A stretch of 64,000 bases of DNA from an uncultured Gammaproteobacteria bacterium (GTDB lineage: Bacteria > Pseudomonadota > Gammaproteobacteria > UBA6429 > Thiohalophilaceae): the NCBI GenBank assembly GCA_913064945.1, contig CAJYAN010000007.1, forward strand, positions 62,001-126,000, in the 5' to 3' direction. Of this stretch, positions 45,317-54,177 are shown piece by piece; position 1 is the first letter of the stretch, and each line of letters opens with the position of its first letter. The notes under the pieces were generated by a model that worked only from the letters and a program-made list of their open reading frames with translations, was not told the DNA's origin and searched no databases. The translations under genes were made by a program, and so were the position numbers.

Positions 45317-47737
45317 TTATTCGCTATCAGTGTCTTCTGGATCTTTGTCTTTATGCGCCCTGGCCTGTTCTTTCAAGGTTTCCATTTCAATCAGGCGGTC
45401 TTCCACCCGTCGGTTAATACTGCCTGCCGGGTATTGCCCGTCTTCACCACGCACACCTGCGGGCAGGCCGGTAAGCAGGCTCATCGCTTCATCGACATTG
45501 TGATAGCCATAAACATTGAATTTCTCTTTGCTAGATGCCGCGGTGACATCTTGTCGTAACATCAGGTGCGGGGTGTTATTGGCAGGGATGAGCACCCCTT
45601 GTGCGCCGTTGAGGCCAGAGGTATGACAGACATCATAAAATCCTTCGATCTTTTCATTGACGCCTCCTATCACTTGCGACTCGCCGTGTTGATTCACGGA
45701 ACCGGTAATGGCCAGGGATTGTTTAATTGGTACATTTGCCAGTGCCGATATCAGGGCGCAGAGTTCCGCCATTGAGGCACTATCGCCATCGATCATGCCG
45801 TAACTCTGTTCAAAGACAAGACTGGCCGAGAGCGATAGTGGTTGGTCCTTGGCATAGCGTGCGCCTAAAAAGGCCGAGAGTATGAATACTCCCTTGGAGT
45901 GCAGGGCTCCACCGAGTTCGACTTCACGTTCGATATCGACGACGTCACCATCGCCGAGACGGGCGGTGGCTGTGATGCGTGAAGGCATAGCAAAAGTGAA
46001 ACCGCCCATTTCAATCACGGCTAAACCGTTAACCTGGGCAACGCGACTACCATCGGTATCAATCAGGATTGAATTACGCTTAATCTCCTCATACAGGCGT
46101 TGGCGATAACGCTCGGCACGATAGACTTTTTGATCAAGGGCATATTGTACATCCTCGCGTCGAATAAGATTTTGCTGCTGTTGCGTAGCCCAGTAGTCCG
46201 CTTCACGTAGCAGATCAGAAATTTCGGCAAGCCCGGTGCTGAGTTTTTCCGCATCTTCAACCAGACGTGCGGCATACTCGATGACGCGGCCGACAGCAGC
46301 CCGTTCCAGTGGTTTTAGGTTGTTGCTTCGAGCCAGTGTGGCAACCAGGTGTGCATAGTGCACATCATTTTCAGCATGCCTTTCGATCTCATCTTCAAAA
46401 TCGGCCTCGACTTTAAACAACTCGGCAAACTCCGGGTCAAGTTCATAAAGCAGATAGTACAGCCGCCGATCACCGACGAGTACAATTTTGGTATTGAGAG
46501 GGATCGGTTCTGGTTCCAGTGACTGAGTGCTGACTACGCTGTGCAGTTGTCCGAGAGACTGAATACTAATTTTTTTTGCAGCCAATGCCTGTTTCAGACC
46601 TTCCCAGGCAAATGGTTGCATGAGGACTTTATCCGCATCGAGAACCAGAAAGCCACCATTGGCGCGATGCAGGGCGCCGGGTTTAATGAGGGTAAAGTCT
46701 GTCAGTAGGGTTCCCATTTTGGTGATGTGCTCTACCCGACCGATGAGATTGGGATACAAAGGACTGTCTTCGTAGACGACGGGTGCGCCTTTGGTCTCGC
46801 TATTATTGATAATGACATTGACGAGGTAACGATGAGAAGAAGGACTGTTATCCATCTCCAGTAATAAACTGGATGAGTCCTCTTCACTGGGGAGAAAATC
46901 GTTAACGTGTTCAATTATATCTTCACCAACGGCATGGAGGTAGGTGAGTACCTCAGGTAAATCACTGTAGATGTCCTTGATCTCATCCAGCAGATGGCCG
47001 ATGGCAAAACTGGCGACCTCACGATTCAGGGCCTTGATCTGTTCACGCCCCTGGCGTTGCCATTGTGGTTGCTGGCGTAGAATGACTTGCAGATTTTCCT
47101 CCAGAACGGCAATGATCTGATCAAGGCGGTCTTTTTCCTTTTCCGGTAACCTGGCAAATTCTTCCGGACTAATGACCTTATCGTCCCTGGCCGGGGCAAA
47201 GGCAAAGCCGTGTGGTGTACGCAGCAGGTTGATATGATGTTCATCTGCCTGCTTGGCCAGTTCGTTAAATTGTGTCTCCGCCTGTTCCTTGAGGGCGTCC
47301 TGTATTTCTTGCAGTCGGGCATGATATTCCTCTGCCTCAAAGGCCACCGGGATGACGGTGTGCAGGTCTTCGATAAGGTGTTGCATGTCCTGCCGCAGTT
47401 GAGTACCACGACCGGCGGGTAGCACAAGGCAATAAGGCTTATGTGCTTGGGCAAAGTTGTTGACATAACACCAGTCCGGTGGGACCGGCTGTGTCGCGGC
47501 GATAGTCTGCAAATAGGCTTTGACCGTGGTATGTTTACCCATACCGCGACGGCCGAGGACATACAGGTTATAACCAGGTTGCTGGATGCCTACACCAAAC
47601 TGGATGGCTTGTAGTGCACGTTGCTGGCCGAGTGGCTCTTCAATATCCGCGAGCGTTTCGGTGGTGTCAAAATCAAATACCGACAGGTCGCAATGACGAT
47701 AGAGCTGTGCCGGAGTGAGTCGCAGAGGGTTTTTCAT
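45317..47737 (-). CDS. Lon-type AAA+ protease (LonB/LonC-like)
   Basis: About 806 residues. Walker A GRRGMGKHT is near the N-terminus; a split AAA+ domain with a long insertion follows, and the C-terminus is a Lon protease domain with the Ser of GDSASMAEL and the Lys of VNEKIEGF (catalytic Ser-Lys dyad). This is the LonB-like family without the large N-terminal substrate domain of LonA, thought to degrade or regulate selected proteins. The first in-frame ATG (47737) is used; a TTG five codons upstream gives a longer product. Divergent from the CarS-like gene, 90 bases away. Confidence 0.88.
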   Translation of the reverse strand: MKNPLRLTPAQLYRHCDLSVFDFDTTETLADIEEPLGQQRALQAIQFGVGIQQPGYNLYVLGRRGMGKHTTVKAYLQTIAATQPVPPDWCYVNNFAQAHKPYCLVLPAGRGTQLRQDMQHLIEDLHTVIPVAFEAEEYHARLQEIQDALKEQAETQFNELAKQADEHHINLLRTPHGFAFAPARDDKVISPEEFARLPEKEKDRLDQIIAVLEENLQVILRQQPQWQRQGREQIKALNREVASFAIGHLLDEIKDIYSDLPEVLTYLHAVGEDIIEHVNDFLPSEEDSSSLLLEMDNSPSSHRYLVNVIINNSETKGAPVVYEDSPLYPNLIGRVEHITKMGTLLTDFTLIKPGALHRANGGFLVLDADKVLMQPFAWEGLKQALAAKKISIQSLGQLHSVVSTQSLEPEPIPLNTKIVLVGDRRLYYLLYELDPEFAELFKVEADFEDEIERHAENDVHYAHLVATLARSNNLKPLERAAVGRVIEYAARLVEDAEKLSTGLAEISDLLREADYWATQQQQNLIRREDVQYALDQKVYRAERYRQRLYEEIKRNSILIDTDGSRVAQVNGLAVIEMGGFTFAMPSRITATARLGDGDVVDIEREVELGGALHSKGVFILSAFLGARYAKDQPLSLSASLVFEQSYGMIDGDSASMAELCALISALANVPIKQSLAITGSVNQHGESQVIGGVNEKIEGFYDVCHTSGLNGAQGVLIPANNTPHLMLRQDVTAASSKEKFNVYGYHNVDEAMSLLTGLPAGVRGEDGQYPAGSINRRVEDRLIEMETLKEQARAHKDKDPEDTDSE

Positions 47738-47827
47738 CGTTTGCTTTGGCAAGGGTTGTCATCTTCAGGGTAGCGATAGTGGATCTCGAGCTTAACACGC
47801 GATAGAAATAGGAAAAAGATTGCATCA

Positions 47828-48316
47828 ATGAATATCGATTTTATTCGCGATGTGTTGATCATACTAGGGCTCGCCAATGGTGCTCCCATTCTGGCGGCCA
47901 GGGTATTTTCTAATCGATTTGTCCAGCCCATTGATGGTGGCAGGATAGCATTTGATGGCCATCCCTGGCTGGGATCAAGTAAAACCTGGCGCGGCCTTCT
48001 CTGCGCTTATGTCCTCGCGTTACCCGTGGCGCTGTGGCTGGGGTTCTCCGCGATGATGTCATTCAACATGATTAGTTTATCCATGTGTGGCGACCTGGGG
48101 AGTAGCTTTATTAAACGCCGTCTGGGTATGGCTTCAAGTAGTCGGGCATTTGCTCTGGACCAGATACCCGAAGCCGGTCTGCCGCTGGTCTATTTATGGT
48201 GGATCGCCAGCCTGTCCATACTGGAAGGTATTTTAATCGTGACATTATTTATATTTGTCGAGATAGTGCTATCAAAGATCCTTTTCCACCTGCATATTCG
48301 TAAACGGCCTTATTAG
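47828..48316 (+). CDS. CDP-archaeol synthase (CarS)-like membrane protein
   Basis: A 162-residue membrane protein with segments NGAPILAARV, PIDGGRIAFDGHPWLGSSKTWRG, CGDLGSSFIKRRLG and LDQIPEAGLPLV, matching the PF01864 pattern of CarS. In archaea CarS activates unsaturated archaeol with CTP; in bacteria the substrate of homologues is unknown and may be a polyprenol- or diacylglycerol-like lipid. Five hydrophobic segments. Divergent from the Lon-like gene. Confidence 0.72.
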   Translation: MNIDFIRDVLIILGLANGAPILAARVFSNRFVQPIDGGRIAFDGHPWLGSSKTWRGLLCAYVLALPVALWLGFSAMMSFNMISLSMCGDLGSSFIKRRLGMASSSRAFALDQIPEAGLPLVYLWWIASLSILEGILIVTLFIFVEIVLSKILFHLHIRKRPY

Positions 48317-48331
48317 CGCATTCCTGCCGAG

Positions 48332-49366
48332 TTAAATAACGGGTCGGTCACTGACTTCCTCGTCGTAATCATCATTAAATTCATCTATCATTTCCGCGAC
48401 GTCTGCTATCTCACGAAATCGTGCCAGATGAAACAGGGCATCACCTTCATTGACTAGCGGCAGATTATTGGTGCCAATGATAATCCCTTCATGGTTGGCA
48501 ATGACATCATGCTCGGTCTCACCAAAGGGGTCAGAGATGACGCCCAGTAGTTTACCCTTTTGCACGTGTGCACCCAGCGGCGCCAGGGTGCGAAAGACGC
48601 CACTAATAGAAGCACGAATCCAGTTACTTGACCTTGCTACAAAGGGTTCGTTTGGTTTTTTCTGACGCAGGCTGGAAGATAACATGTCAAGGTCATGCAG
48701 GACATTTTTTATACCACGCACCCCGGCCCGGATGGCCACTTCGTCAAAGCGCAAGGCTTCACCGGCTTCATAGAGTAGCATGGGCAGGCCGAGCTCGGCA
48801 CTGGCTTCACGCAGCGAACCGTCACGAATATTGGCATTTAAGATGACCGGGACACCAAAGACTCTGGCGAGATGGGCGGTCGCCTCATCATCCAGATTTG
48901 CGCGGATTTGCGGAAGATTACTACGATGAATGGCACCGGTATGCAGGTCGATACCATGAGTGCATTGTTTGACAATCTGTTCGACAAAAATATGCGCCAC
49001 GCGTGCGGCCAGCGAACCCTGGTCGCTACCGGGAAAACTTCGATTCAGGTCGCGGCGATCCGGCAAATAACGTGAGTGATGCAACAGGCCGTGGACATTC
49101 ACCACGGGTATGGCGATCAGGACTCCGCGTAATTTTTTAAGTGATTTTGCCTTGAGGAGGCGACGAATAATTTCCACGCCATTGAGTTCGTCACCATGAA
49201 TGGCAGCACTGACAAATAATCTTGGCCCTGGACGTTTACCACAGACCACGTGGACCGGCATGGACAGCGGGGCATGGGTATATAACTTGCCTAATGGAAG
49301 ATCCAGCGTGACTCGCTGGCCTGCGTTTATGGTGGTGCCATTGATGGTGATACTATTTACAGTCAT
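48332..49366 (-). CDS. Succinylglutamate desuccinylase/aspartoacylase family protein
   Basis: A 344-residue M14-type zinc hydrolase: AAIHGDELNGVE (H57, E60) and GIDLHTG (H142) bind zinc; the beta-rich C-terminal part includes an RFDEVAIRAGVRG segment. Family members deacylate N-acyl amino acids. It lies 19 bases from rimK on the same strand, a conserved pairing with the glutamate ligase RimK in many proteobacteria, where it may remove or trim glutamyl modifications. That role is inferred. Confidence 0.85.
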   Translation of the reverse strand: MTVNSITINGTTINAGQRVTLDLPLGKLYTHAPLSMPVHVVCGKRPGPRLFVSAAIHGDELNGVEIIRRLLKAKSLKKLRGVLIAIPVVNVHGLLHHSRYLPDRRDLNRSFPGSDQGSLAARVAHIFVEQIVKQCTHGIDLHTGAIHRSNLPQIRANLDDEATAHLARVFGVPVILNANIRDGSLREASAELGLPMLLYEAGEALRFDEVAIRAGVRGIKNVLHDLDMLSSSLRQKKPNEPFVARSSNWIRASISGVFRTLAPLGAHVQKGKLLGVISDPFGETEHDVIANHEGIIIGTNNLPLVNEGDALFHLARFREIADVAEMIDEFNDDYDEEVSDRPVI

Positions 49367-49385
49367 ACCTGTCTACTTCAGCAGA

Positions 49386-50291
49386 TTAACCCTTGCCTTT
49401 GGTGCGGGTCTTGTTGGGTCTGGCATTCTTTTCAATAAAGTCGATCACCATTCCCGCCACATCCTTCCCGGTCGCCTTTTCAATGCCTTCCAGACCGGGA
49501 GATGAGTTTACTTCCATGACGACCGGTCCACGATTAGCGCGTAGAATATCAACGCCGGCCATATTGAGCCCCATAATTCTGGCGGCCTGTACGGCGGTGG
49601 CGCGCTCGTCTTTTGTTAGCTTAACAATTTTGGCTTCTCCGCCGCGATGCAGATTGGAACGGAACTCACCTTCCCTGGCGGTACGCATCATGGCTGCCAC
49701 GACCTTGTCACCAATGACGAAACATCGAATGTCGGAGCCGCCAGACTCTTTAATAAACTCCTGCACAATAAAATTGGCGTCCAGTTCATGAAAGGCATCA
49801 ATGACCGATTCGGCGGCTTTTTTGGTCTCTGTTAGTACTACGCCACGCCCCTGGGTGCCTTCGATCAGCTTAATAACCAGCGGCGCTCCACCGACCAGGT
49901 TAATGATCTCTTCCGTATTATCTACCGAATGGGCAAATCCGGTGATTGGCAGGCCAACACCTTTACGCGAGAGTAGTTGCAGACTGCGTAATTTATCGCG
50001 TGAACGGGAAATGGCCACTGATTCATTAATCGGGTAAATCCCCATCATCTCAAACTGGCGTAGCACGGCTGTGCCGAATCGGGTGACGGAGGCACCGATG
50101 CGGGGTATCACTGCATCGCAGTCGTTGAGTTTTTCACCCTTATAAAAGATAGTTGGTTTATCGGAGGTGATATCCATGTAGCATTTTAATACATCGACGA
50201 CTTTTACCGAGTGGCCGCGTAGTTCAGCGGCTTCAACCAGGCGGCTAGTGGAATATAGTCGCGCATTGCGTGACAGGATAATAATGTTCAC
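49386..50291 (-). CDS. rimK: RimK: S6 poly-glutamate ligase, ATP-grasp
   Basis: A 301-residue ATP-grasp enzyme adding glutamate residues to the C-terminus of ribosomal protein S6. [20 protein letters not shown] and [21 protein letters not shown] are typical; [21 protein letters not shown] is the metal/ATP signature. Matches E. coli RimK closely. The upstream partner in many genomes, an ATP-dependent zinc protease, is absent here. Precedes the aspartoacylase-like gene on the same strand. Confidence 0.93.
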   Translation of the reverse strand: MNIIILSRNARLYSTSRLVEAAELRGHSVKVVDVLKCYMDITSDKPTIFYKGEKLNDCDAVIPRIGASVTRFGTAVLRQFEMMGIYPINESVAISRSRDKLRSLQLLSRKGVGLPITGFAHSVDNTEEIINLVGGAPLVIKLIEGTQGRGVVLTETKKAAESVIDAFHELDANFIVQEFIKESGGSDIRCFVIGDKVVAAMMRTAREGEFRSNLHRGGEAKIVKLTKDERATAVQAARIMGLNMAGVDILRANRGPVVMEVNSSPGLEGIEKATGKDVAGMVIDFIEKNARPNKTRTKGKG

Positions 50292-50527
50292 GTTGAATCT
50301 CTCCTTGTCATCATTTTGTCAGGGTTGTGTTGCATGATCGATGATGTTACGGACTTGCTGGTCATTAATTGTCAGCGAAAACGCCTGTAACAATAACACC
50401 TCAACCTTTGTAAAGAACACACTAATCCCATTTATCAGGCTTTACCAGCAGAAGGCCTTATTTTCGCAGGACTGGTTTGGCTACTAACTATATACGGTTG
50501 AGCACGGTGATGTCCGAGGGGTGAAGA

Positions 50528-51490
50528 TTAATTTTGCCTGAAGGACTGGCGGCCAATAAGTGTATTGGCAATAAAGCCGACGACGACGGCAAACCAGAGT
50601 GTCGATAAACGGCTAATTAACGGTGCCGTCACGGCCAGGCTGGTGTTGGCACCGCTGGCTGCAAGCAACAGCCCCATTACAACCTCGGTACCACCAACGC
50701 CGCCGGGTACAAAGGTGGCGGCACCGGCAAGTAAACTGATAGCGTAAATCCCCATCGCCGCGGGCAGATGGAGATTCAGACCGAGTTGTTGCAGGATGTA
50801 ATAAAAGGCAAAACCCTGAATGGCCCAGGCGACAATGCCGAGTATTAGTCCCATGGATAGTCGTTTGAAGTCCAGGAGTTGTTGCGAATACTGTAGTAAA
50901 TCCAATAGGTGGGTAACCAGTCTTTGCAGACGACTAACGCGAAGTCTGTGGTGCAGAAAATTCAGCAGAAAGGCAAATAACGGCGTTTTAACCAGTAATA
51001 ACAAGCTGGCAATCATCGCTGTAGCTATGATGACAAACTGGCCATAGTCACCAAACTGAAAGACCGTTAGTGTTGCTAGACAGGCAACGACCAGTACATC
51101 GAGAAAGCGCTCGGTGAAAAACATGGCAATACTTTCAGGATAACTCAGGCCGTGCTGTTTTAGATAGACTGAGCGTAATAACTCACCAGCCTTACCGGGC
51201 GTGGTTGTCAGCACGAAGCCTGCCAGGTAATAGAGAAAATGCCGCCATTTGGGCAGGCTGCAACCAAGATGGCGGGCATAGAAATGCCAACGAGTAAAGC
51301 GTAACAGGTAATTACCCATTGAACAGAGCAGTAGTAATGTCCAGTCAAAGAGGGAAAGTTTTTGCATGGTCCGCAGGATGTCATCCTGTCCCACCCAGAC
51401 AACGACCACAAAATAGAACCCCGCCGCGAGGATGAGTGACAGGGCAAGCAGTTGTTTTTGTCGTCGGCTGGCGAGATTGAGCATCATCAT
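50528..51490 (-). CDS. UPF0104/lysylphosphatidylglycerol-synthase-TM-like membrane protein
   Basis: A 320-residue protein with about eight hydrophobic segments. KAGELLRSVYLKQHG and VPGGVGGTEVVMG are the hallmarks of the family (AglD/LPG-synthase transmembrane region), flippase-like proteins acting on lipid-linked substrates. Whether it flips a phospholipid or polyprenyl-linked sugar is unknown. Single gene near a PilZ gene on the other strand. Confidence 0.83.
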   Translation of the reverse strand: MMMLNLASRRQKQLLALSLILAAGFYFVVVVWVGQDDILRTMQKLSLFDWTLLLLCSMGNYLLRFTRWHFYARHLGCSLPKWRHFLYYLAGFVLTTTPGKAGELLRSVYLKQHGLSYPESIAMFFTERFLDVLVVACLATLTVFQFGDYGQFVIIATAMIASLLLLVKTPLFAFLLNFLHHRLRVSRLQRLVTHLLDLLQYSQQLLDFKRLSMGLILGIVAWAIQGFAFYYILQQLGLNLHLPAAMGIYAISLLAGAATFVPGGVGGTEVVMGLLLAASGANTSLAVTAPLISRLSTLWFAVVVGFIANTLIGRQSFRQN

Positions 51491-51566
51491 GAATCTTTGG
51501 GCGGTAACGGCCTGAATTATGCATTAAACTGCTTGATAGAACTACTGTGAGAGGTGATTTCGTACC

Positions 51567-51983
51567 GTGGAATCAAGACGCTACATACGACATCCGAGTG
51601 ATATTCCGATTGAGTATACCCTGAGTGAAGGGTGCAGAATGCGGTCGCCGCGGCTCGCGGATGTTGGCTTTGGAGGTTTATCCTTTCATGTAACCGAACC
51701 CCTGGCGACGGGACAATATCTGGCGTTATGCATTCCCTCCATACGACCGGATCTGAAAATTGAGTCGCTAGTGACCTGGTGTGAAAAGAGCCAGTACGGG
51801 TATCAGGTTGGTATTGCCTTTTTGCATGATCAGGATCGCTTTACCGTTCGTATGGTAGAACAGATTTGCCACATCGAGTCCTATCGACAGCGGATCCTTG
51901 AGGAGGAGGGGCGAGAACTCTCGGCGACTGAGGCCGCACAGGAATGGATTGATCATTATGCCAAGGATTTCCCGGCCGCCTGA
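51567..51983 (+). CDS. PilZ-domain protein, c-di-GMP receptor type
   Basis: A 138-residue protein with RRYIRHP at the N-terminus as the c-di-GMP-binding R-x3-R motif, and DVGFGGLSFHV in place of the usual D/N-x-S-x2-G; the Ser is lost but the Gly pattern kept, so binding may be altered. The C-terminal 50 residues are helical and charged. Starts at GTG with AGAGGTGA upstream. Divergent from the flippase-like gene. Confidence 0.83.
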   Translation: MESRRYIRHPSDIPIEYTLSEGCRMRSPRLADVGFGGLSFHVTEPLATGQYLALCIPSIRPDLKIESLVTWCEKSQYGYQVGIAFLHDQDRFTVRMVEQICHIESYRQRILEEEGRELSATEAAQEWIDHYAKDFPAA

Positions 51984-52054
51984 TATGCGCCACATTGCCT
52001 GTATCAGGTAGATTGAGTATGCTACGGAAAATTAATACCTAATGAGAGATAGAC

Positions 52055-52357
52055 ATGGCGAGCACTGTAGACGAACTGACAATGGAATATACGGAAGATG
52101 GCACGCTGCTGGTAAAAGAACTGGATAAGGCGGTCCTGACCAAGGGGGCCTGGTCAACCGTCGTTTACAAGTATCAGGACTGGAGTAAGCCAAAGCAGGA
52201 ATTTGGCCCGGTCAAATACTCGATTCGACGTTACCAGAAACGTGATGGCGAGTATCGTCCAAAGTCCAAGTTTAATATCTCCAGCACGGACCAGGCCAAA
52301 AAACTCATCGATATCCTGCAAAACTGGGTGAGTGAGGACGATAAGGCCGAGGCATAA
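52055..52357 (+). CDS. PC4/p15-like transcriptional coactivator-domain protein
   Basis: A 100-residue protein with the single-stranded DNA-binding PC4 pattern: KGAWSTVVYKYQDW and EFGPVKYSIRRYQKRDGEYRPKSKFNISS. Bacterial PC4 homologues have a ssDNA-binding fold and unknown roles in DNA or RNA metabolism. Followed by a possible 22-residue hydrophobic peptide in a TAATG overlap. Confidence 0.85.
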   Translation: MASTVDELTMEYTEDGTLLVKELDKAVLTKGAWSTVVYKYQDWSKPKQEFGPVKYSIRRYQKRDGEYRPKSKFNISSTDQAKKLIDILQNWVSEDDKAEA

Positions 52358-52425
52358 TGACTCCCTATACCCTGCTACTGGGATTGCAGGGCGCGGTGCT
52401 GGTGACGCTTATTGTCACGCGATAG
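52357..52425 (+). CDS. 22-residue hydrophobic peptide, TAATG-coupled
   Basis: ATG overlaps the stop of the PC4-like gene (TAATG), and encodes MTPYTLLLGLQGAVLVTLIVTR, a single hydrophobic helix. The sequence contains a small inverted repeat (GTGAC/GTCAC). It may be a tiny membrane protein or chance; no SD is needed if coupled. Weak candidate. Confidence 0.3.
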   Translation: MTPYTLLLGLQGAVLVTLIVTR

Positions 52426-52525
52426 AGGCAAAGGTTTGAGCAGCTGTCTCACCCCCGGCATTGCAGGCTGGTACCATCCTACAGGTTAGACACATTCCTT
52501 GCGTGATTCACCGATGCTATATGAA

Positions 52526-54007
52526 TTATTGCTGATTGAGATGTAACCGCTCATCTTCAATCCCGGCGGCTTTTAGCGCCGCCATTATCGAAGCCCGCTT
52601 ATCAGGGGTGGCATCAATATAATAGAGGGCACTCTCGTCTGCTGGATGTCGTTGCATGATCTCATTGATAGCCACGGTGACGCTTTCGGATCGCTGTGTA
52701 TCGTAGGTCAGGACATGATAGTGGAATTGTTCAAAGGCGTCGGCCCATGAGCGGCAGACGTTGTCCATATAGTGATCAGCTGGGGTAGCGGTTAACCAGT
52801 AGAGCTGAATATACTCAGCCAACTCCAAACTGACCGCATGTTCGATAAGACTCTTGATGGCGGCAAATTGATCATCCAGGGCAATCATTATCAGTGGCCG
52901 GGAATCATGATAGTCCAGGACAAAGTCACCATCAGGACCTTTGAGTTCGACTTTATCGGCATTGCGAATTTTCTGTAATTGTTGATGGAAGTTAGCCGTG
53001 ATGTCCGTCGGTATATGAAATTCAATATTCATATCATCACAGGGACAACTGGCAATGCTGAATGATGCCTCTGCCCCATCCGGCAGCGTGATACGGGCAC
53101 TTTGTCCGGCGAGAAAGCGTAGACGTTGTGTCCGTGGTGTCCTGAGTTTAAGCCGCTGCATGTGTTCATTAATGGATTCGAGCTTCTTTACCTGTGCGGT
53201 AATGGATTGTTGCGGAATATCAGAAGATTGGCCGGCGATTTCGGTCTCGATAATGATATCGGTTTTCGCTGTATGACAGCAGCCGAGAAAAACCTGATTG
53301 CTTTTTTCTTCGTTAGTTAGTATGTAGTCGTGCGGTCGGGTCTGATGGATCTCACCAGAAATCAACTTTGCCTTACATTTACCACAATTGCCGTTACTGC
53401 AACCATAGTTGATTGGCAAGCCTGCACTCAGGGCCGATTCCAGGATAGAAGTATCACCTTCGATATAAAATTCTTCACCACTGGGTTGAATATGTACCTG
53501 TGCCATCATTAGCCTCAATAGTGTGTCTGTGGTAAATAGATTTTCTTCGCTGTCAGAATGTATGTGGGCAGCGGGCTTAATAAGTAGACGATGCTGCAAC
53601 GCATTCAATGCGGTTTGCGTAACCTCTGGTGAATCCAGGGGTATAGTTTGTATCTGTTTACTAAGGCGTTCGAAGGCATCCTGATAAAGGGTTGCCGTAT
53701 GCTGGAGTGAGATTATCTCACGACTCAGTGAGCGGACGCGTGCAACTAAAGTCTCAGGGGTCGGCAGTGTCAGGTCAGATAGCTTTTTATAGCGTGCCCG
53801 CTGTAAGGCGCTTTCTATAAACTGCTCCATTTTCTCCAGCATAGAGGTGTCTTCCAGCTGGGTGTCAGGGAAGAGTTTGGCAAGTTCATCCAGGCTGATA
53901 TCACCTTCAAAACTTTGCAGGTCTCCCTGACGGATACGCTTTTGCAGGGCACCGCGGGTGATACCGACCAGACGGGCGGCGCGGGAAACGGAGAGTAAAC
54001 GACTCAT
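52526..54007 (-). CDS. HTH - 2Fe-2S ferredoxin - ferredoxin-reductase-like fusion
   Basis: A 493-residue protein. Residues 1-30 (LSVSRAARLVGITRGALQKRI) resemble a MerR/HTH DNA-binding turn and 51-130 a coiled linker. Residues 170-260 are a plant-type ferredoxin domain with C203-x4-C208-x2-C211 and C243 (CSNGNCGKC ... GCC). Residues 262-493 follow the FNR/reductase fold, but the FAD motif R-x-Y/F-S is ASFSIAS with the Arg lost, and the nucleotide-binding GGTG is replaced by ALDDQFAAIKS. So it may sense redox state and regulate genes rather than catalyse. Inference. Confidence 0.8.
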   Translation of the reverse strand: MSRLLSVSRAARLVGITRGALQKRIRQGDLQSFEGDISLDELAKLFPDTQLEDTSMLEKMEQFIESALQRARYKKLSDLTLPTPETLVARVRSLSREIISLQHTATLYQDAFERLSKQIQTIPLDSPEVTQTALNALQHRLLIKPAAHIHSDSEENLFTTDTLLRLMMAQVHIQPSGEEFYIEGDTSILESALSAGLPINYGCSNGNCGKCKAKLISGEIHQTRPHDYILTNEEKSNQVFLGCCHTAKTDIIIETEIAGQSSDIPQQSITAQVKKLESINEHMQRLKLRTPRTQRLRFLAGQSARITLPDGAEASFSIASCPCDDMNIEFHIPTDITANFHQQLQKIRNADKVELKGPDGDFVLDYHDSRPLIMIALDDQFAAIKSLIEHAVSLELAEYIQLYWLTATPADHYMDNVCRSWADAFEQFHYHVLTYDTQRSESVTVAINEIMQRHPADESALYYIDATPDKRASIMAALKAAGIEDERLHLNQQ

Positions 54008-54177
54008 TTTATGTCAGCCACAGGTCGTATACTTGTCATGATGGCGAGTATCACAGTTTAAATAAAGATGGGTTAGTCATAATGGATACGCTATATTTGA
54101 TTATAGATTAAAATCAGTATTTGGAAGCGTCGCTTACATTTGCTACAGTTATCCCTACATATGTCATGAGTATTGTC

